From positions 1 to 34,681 of the forward strand of contig JAUVXW010000042.1 in assembly GCA_030603385.1 (NCBI GenBank): a stretch of DNA of 34,681 nucleotides. The letters are read 5' to 3'. The DNA comes from Promethearchaeota archaeon. GTDB lineage: Archaea; Asgardarchaeota; Lokiarchaeia; Sigyniarchaeales; SOKP01. Below the pieces are notes generated by a model, which saw only the letters and a list, made by a program, of their open reading frames with translations, was not told the DNA's origin and did no database searches. The position numbers and the translations under genes are program-made. Below, piece by piece: positions 31,869-34,681 of this stretch; the first letter of the stretch is position 1, and each line of letters starts with the position of its first letter.

Positions 31869-33386
31869 TTAAAATTCAATTGGTTGATTTTTATTCGGCA
31901 GAATTACTTGAATCTCAGATTTCTGGAATAACTTACCAAAAAATTTAGGATGCTCAGTATGAATTGGAATCAGAAATTTAGGCTTTATTTCTTCAATTAA
32001 GTTAATAATATCATGGGGTGTTGCGTGCCCTGATGCTTGTGCTCGATATGCAGGAATTCCATAAGGCTCTAACTTTCTACGAATTGATTGTGTATTATCA
32101 TAAAACTCTTCTGAATAGGGGTCGATACTTGAAGAAATAAATAAGCCTCTGCGACTAAAATCTAAATTCTCCATCAACCTATTGTTTAAGTGAGTTATAT
32201 AAACAACAAATTTCCCCCCCAGACCCCTAAGATCACGATAGTCAAGAAACCTGTCTGCTTTTCCCCTTTTATATATAATTTGCCTGATTTTTTCCTGCCA
32301 TTTATATCTTGTAGTTCCTCTTTTCAAGATGTAAATATGATCATCTTTAAGAATATTCGGCTCTCTCATAGTTTCATGGACCGCTTTTTTATTCAATAGA
32401 TAATAAAAATATGCATCCATTTCCGTTATAATGTATTTCCATCCATATTTTTTCGCCATAAGTGAAAACGTTCTAAACCTGTCCCAATCAATTCGATCAT
32501 ATTTTACTAAAATGAAATCGAAAGGATTGCTCGCGAATAATTTTTCTAAATTTTCCTCAACTTCCTGCTCTGATTCGACAATACCTTTGTGAATTTTAGT
32601 ACCATCGCATATTAAAACTTTAATCCCTTCTGAAATTAAATCCATTTGCTCTTTATTTGTTTCACCTTTCGTTAGGATCGTACTGTGTGTTTTGGTCTCA
32701 TTTAGAAATTCCTCTGTCATGCTCGATAAAGGACCATGCCTTCGAAAATCTCCCGTGTACACCACCGGGCCTGCAGAAGTATAGATAATGGACCCATAAG
32801 CCCCCGGAACTGAATGATCTACATGAAACGGGATTATTTTCATCCTCTTGAGGTGTAAAATATCTCCAGTGCGGAATGTTTGCCAATTTAAGCCATTAAA
32901 ATTATTCTCCATCGATGACTTAGAAGATTTACAATAAGCTCGAATAATCCTTTTAGTAACAACCCCCGTATAGATAGGTATATTTCGATTTATGAAAGAT
33001 AAGCCAAAATAATGATCCTTATGTGGATGTGATATAAAAATCCCATCTAAATTAGAGAGATAATGATTATCATTAATTTGATCATTATCACTACCATCAC
33101 TACTCCTTGATTTCACGTTTTGTTTAACAAATTTGAACTCTTTAATATATAAATTCTCAATTGGAATATGGTCTTCATCAGGAAGTAAATTGAGCCTTAC
33201 TAATTCTTCTATTGATGATGGATACTGATTACGCTTATATACATCTTTATATTTTTTAATTCTAATCCCAAAATCTAAGAACACTTTCACGTCGTATTCA
33301 AGATCTTCTAATAATACTATATTGCCCCCTACTTCATTCACACCCCCTAACAAGGTGAGTCTTACTGATTTTTCTGTCTTCCCCAT
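31869..33386 (-). CDS. RNase J-like metallo-beta-lactamase (MBL) protein
   Basis: The 505-residue protein has an RNase J-type layout: LLGGVNEVGGN (12-22), the zinc motif SHPHKDH (119-125), HVDHSVPGA (188-196), TGDFRRHG (211-218), an acidic position at ICDGTKI (259-265), a beta-CASP-like insert, then ASGHATPHD (451-459) and IPIHTEHP (473-480). All main metal ligands are present. RNase J enzymes degrade or mature RNA 5' to 3'. The insert between HPHKDH and the start is longer than usual (residues 45-115). Its neighbour at 33491 is a paralogue in tandem. Confidence 0.85.
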   Translation of the reverse strand: MGKTEKSVRLTLLGGVNEVGGNIVLLEDLEYDVKVFLDFGIRIKKYKDVYKRNQYPSSIEELVRLNLLPDEDHIPIENLYIKEFKFVKQNVKSRSSDGSDNDQINDNHYLSNLDGIFISHPHKDHYFGLSFINRNIPIYTGVVTKRIIRAYCKSSKSSMENNFNGLNWQTFRTGDILHLKRMKIIPFHVDHSVPGAYGSIIYTSAGPVVYTGDFRRHGPLSSMTEEFLNETKTHSTILTKGETNKEQMDLISEGIKVLICDGTKIHKGIVESEQEVEENLEKLFASNPFDFILVKYDRIDWDRFRTFSLMAKKYGWKYIITEMDAYFYYLLNKKAVHETMREPNILKDDHIYILKRGTTRYKWQEKIRQIIYKRGKADRFLDYRDLRGLGGKFVVYITHLNNRLMENLDFSRRGLFISSSIDPYSEEFYDNTQSIRRKLEPYGIPAYRAQASGHATPHDIINLIEEIKPKFLIPIHTEHPKFFGKLFQKSEIQVILPNKNQPIEF

Positions 33387-33490
33387 TTGGAATCATTCAA
33401 TGATAGGATGATGTTCAATATGTATATGTTTAATATTTGAATATTACAAGATTCTTGCAGATGGTCCGTAGATGTATTTGTCTTTTAATA

Positions 33491-34681
33491 TTAAATGAAA
33501 TATTTCTGCCCTTTTATTATGTTTGTCTCAGCATTTTCATACTTAAATAGTTCTGGCTTTTCAGTATGAATTGGAAAAATTTTCTTGGGCTTAATTTTAT
33601 TTATCATCTCTCTGATATGAATGCCCGGAGCATGACCAGACGCGTGATATTTCTCTCTTTCAAATTGTAAACTGAATTTCGATATCCAATTCATAAGAAC
33701 TTTCTCTTCAAGCTCTCCCTCCTCGTCAAAAGGCTCTGTCTTAAGATTGAAAAAATAACTATCTTTCGGTGGACAGATGTCAATTAACTCGTTAAGTTCG
33801 TAAAAATTAAGTTGCAACAAATAATCGCTCGGATTTTCTTTTATATCACATGCCTTAACTAATATTTCCTCGCCATATTCCGTGGAATAAAAAACATCCG
33901 AAGGTGGTCTTGTCCATTCAACATCATAGGATACATGATATTTAGTCTTAGTATAATCATCATCAGAATAAATCATATTGTTTTTACGAGGTAAGTATAT
34001 CTTCACATTGTCTTCTTTTAAAATTCCTTTTATCATTAACGAATCAAAATTTTGTAAATTGTGAATTGTATACGCCAACTTCGGTTGAATTACTAAAACT
34101 CGGTTTAAATCCTTGGTAAGTTGATAGACGGTAAGAAAGCGCGAAATAGACTTCCACGGAAAAGATGCTATTATCAATTTCTTTGATAGGTTTTTATCTT
34201 TCTCCAATGAAGCAATAATATTGTGATAAACATCACTTTCACTGACTTCTGTATCATCATCAATTCTGGTCCCTTCTGTTATTAAAATGTCTGGATTAGA
34301 ACCAACTTTGTTTAAAAAATCTTCGGAATTTTTCTTCTCATGGTCATGTCCATGAAACCTTATATCGCCGGTATATATTATCGTCTTTCCACTCTTTGTT
34401 GTGACTTTAAACGCCATCGCACCAGGGACCGAATGATCGACCGGGTAAACCTCTATTTTGAAGATGCCTTTTCCTTCCGGAATTTCTATAGGCTCATTTG
34501 GAGCGATTATTTCTAATAATCTTTTCTTTTTGCTTTTCTTTTTATATATAGAACCCGGAAAAAAGCTCCTATCACTTCTTTCTCCCTTCTCACGATAACT
34601 ATAATTTAAAAAATCATAATCCGAAAGGTCGCAAATGATTTCTAATAGTCGTTTTGTAATTTCAGAACAATAAATAGGAAT
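33491..34681 (-). CDS. Second RNase J-like MBL protein, 5' end beyond the window
   Basis: The open frame continues past ATG at 34415-34417 to the window edge, with IPIYCSEITKRLLEII matching IPIYTGVVTKRIIRAY of the paralogue and VYPVDHSVPGAMAFKV (across the internal ATG) matching HVDHSVPGA. So the internal ATG is not the start. Further motifs: YTGDIRFHGHDHE, ITEGTRIDDDTEVSE, ASGHAPGIHIRE and FPIHTEKPELF. The HxHxDH motif lies outside the window. At least 396 residues are present. It and the 505-residue protein are tandem paralogues, about 105 bases apart. Confidence 0.85.
   Translation of the reverse strand: MPIYCSEITKRLLEIICDLSDYDFLNYSYREKGERSDRSFFPGSIYKKKSKKKRLLEIIAPNEPIEIPEGKGIFKIEVYPVDHSVPGAMAFKVTTKSGKTIIYTGDIRFHGHDHEKKNSEDFLNKVGSNPDILITEGTRIDDDTEVSESDVYHNIIASLEKDKNLSKKLIIASFPWKSISRFLTVYQLTKDLNRVLVIQPKLAYTIHNLQNFDSLMIKGILKEDNVKIYLPRKNNMIYSDDDYTKTKYHVSYDVEWTRPPSDVFYSTEYGEEILVKACDIKENPSDYLLQLNFYELNELIDICPPKDSYFFNLKTEPFDEEGELEEKVLMNWISKFSLQFEREKYHASGHAPGIHIREMINKIKPKKIFPIHTEKPELFKYENAETNIIKGQKYFI

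Noticed and set aside
34415..34417. ATG as the start of the second MBL protein
   Set aside because: The frame is open and matches the paralogue upstream of it to the window edge (VDHSVPGA and IPIY motifs), so this Met is internal.
1..34681. CRISPR arrays, rRNA or IS transposases
   Set aside because: No regularly spaced repeats, rRNA signatures or transposase-like ORFs with inverted ends were seen. The repeats present are few, unevenly spaced and gene-derived.

Overview
The window is AT-rich archaeal DNA. It very probably comes from an Asgard archaeon, with the Lokiarchaeota-type lineages the best fit. The signs are four eukaryote-like (Rab/Ras-type) small GTPases, a roadblock/LC7 protein, many small Cys-pair proteins, archaeal TATA-like elements with very short leaders, GGAGG/GGTGA Shine-Dalgarno sites and occasional TTG starts, 3-hexulose-6-phosphate synthase, and six type II or nucleotidyltransferase-type toxin-antitoxin loci. 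No rRNA, tRNA or CRISPR array was recognised. The assignment rests on gene content alone.

Layout. 1-2.5 kb: a hemerythrin-like protein and small zinc-binding proteins. 2.5-9.7 kb: mostly minus-strand genes for a small GTPase, an HdrD-like iron-sulfur/CCG protein, a degenerate GTPase fused to a new-looking domain, a membrane protein carrying the same domain behind a DNRLRE-like ectodomain, and a roadblock protein; one plus-strand zinc-ribbon gene lies among them. 9.9-15.9 kb: VapBC, an M50-like membrane protease, a large secreted M28-like/alpha-beta-hydrolase fusion, and hexulose-phosphate synthase. 16.1-19.9 kb: a RelE/ParE-type TA pair, a methyltransferase followed by an HgcA-HgcB-like fusion protein, a thioredoxin-like protein and a VOC protein. 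20.0-22.5 kb: two more GTPases, one with the same fused C-terminal domain. 23.0-28.4 kb: a defence/TA island with two AbrB-PIN pairs, a GNAT pair, an MNT/HEPN pair with a broken HEPN, a pRiA4-ORF3-like gene and repeats. 28.7-31.7 kb: a secreted seven-bladed propeller protein, a recently duplicated unknown gene and a HAD-like protein. 31.9-34.7 kb: two tandem RNase J-like metallo-beta-lactamase proteins, the second running off the right edge.

Best candidate for an undescribed system. A domain of about 150 residues, marked by the motifs EFWGHCSN and EEIALRLxSGYPSVV and followed by a C-terminal zinc ribbon, occurs in three proteins: two behind Rab-like GTPase domains and one on the predicted cytoplasmic side of a membrane protein with an extracellular domain. 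A roadblock protein lies next to the membrane protein. All four GTPases break the P-loop consensus, each at one key position, and two also lack NKxD. I infer a membrane-to-GTPase signalling or scaffolding module. The domain sharing is read directly from the sequence; the function is not.

Other points: an HgcAB-like corrinoid/ferredoxin fusion with its methyltransferase partner, a dispersed family of truncated gene starts (about 20.0, 21.0, 22.8 and 30.5 kb), a 385-bp direct repeat, and a fragment at 18.6 kb that copies the end of the small gene at 2.2 kb.
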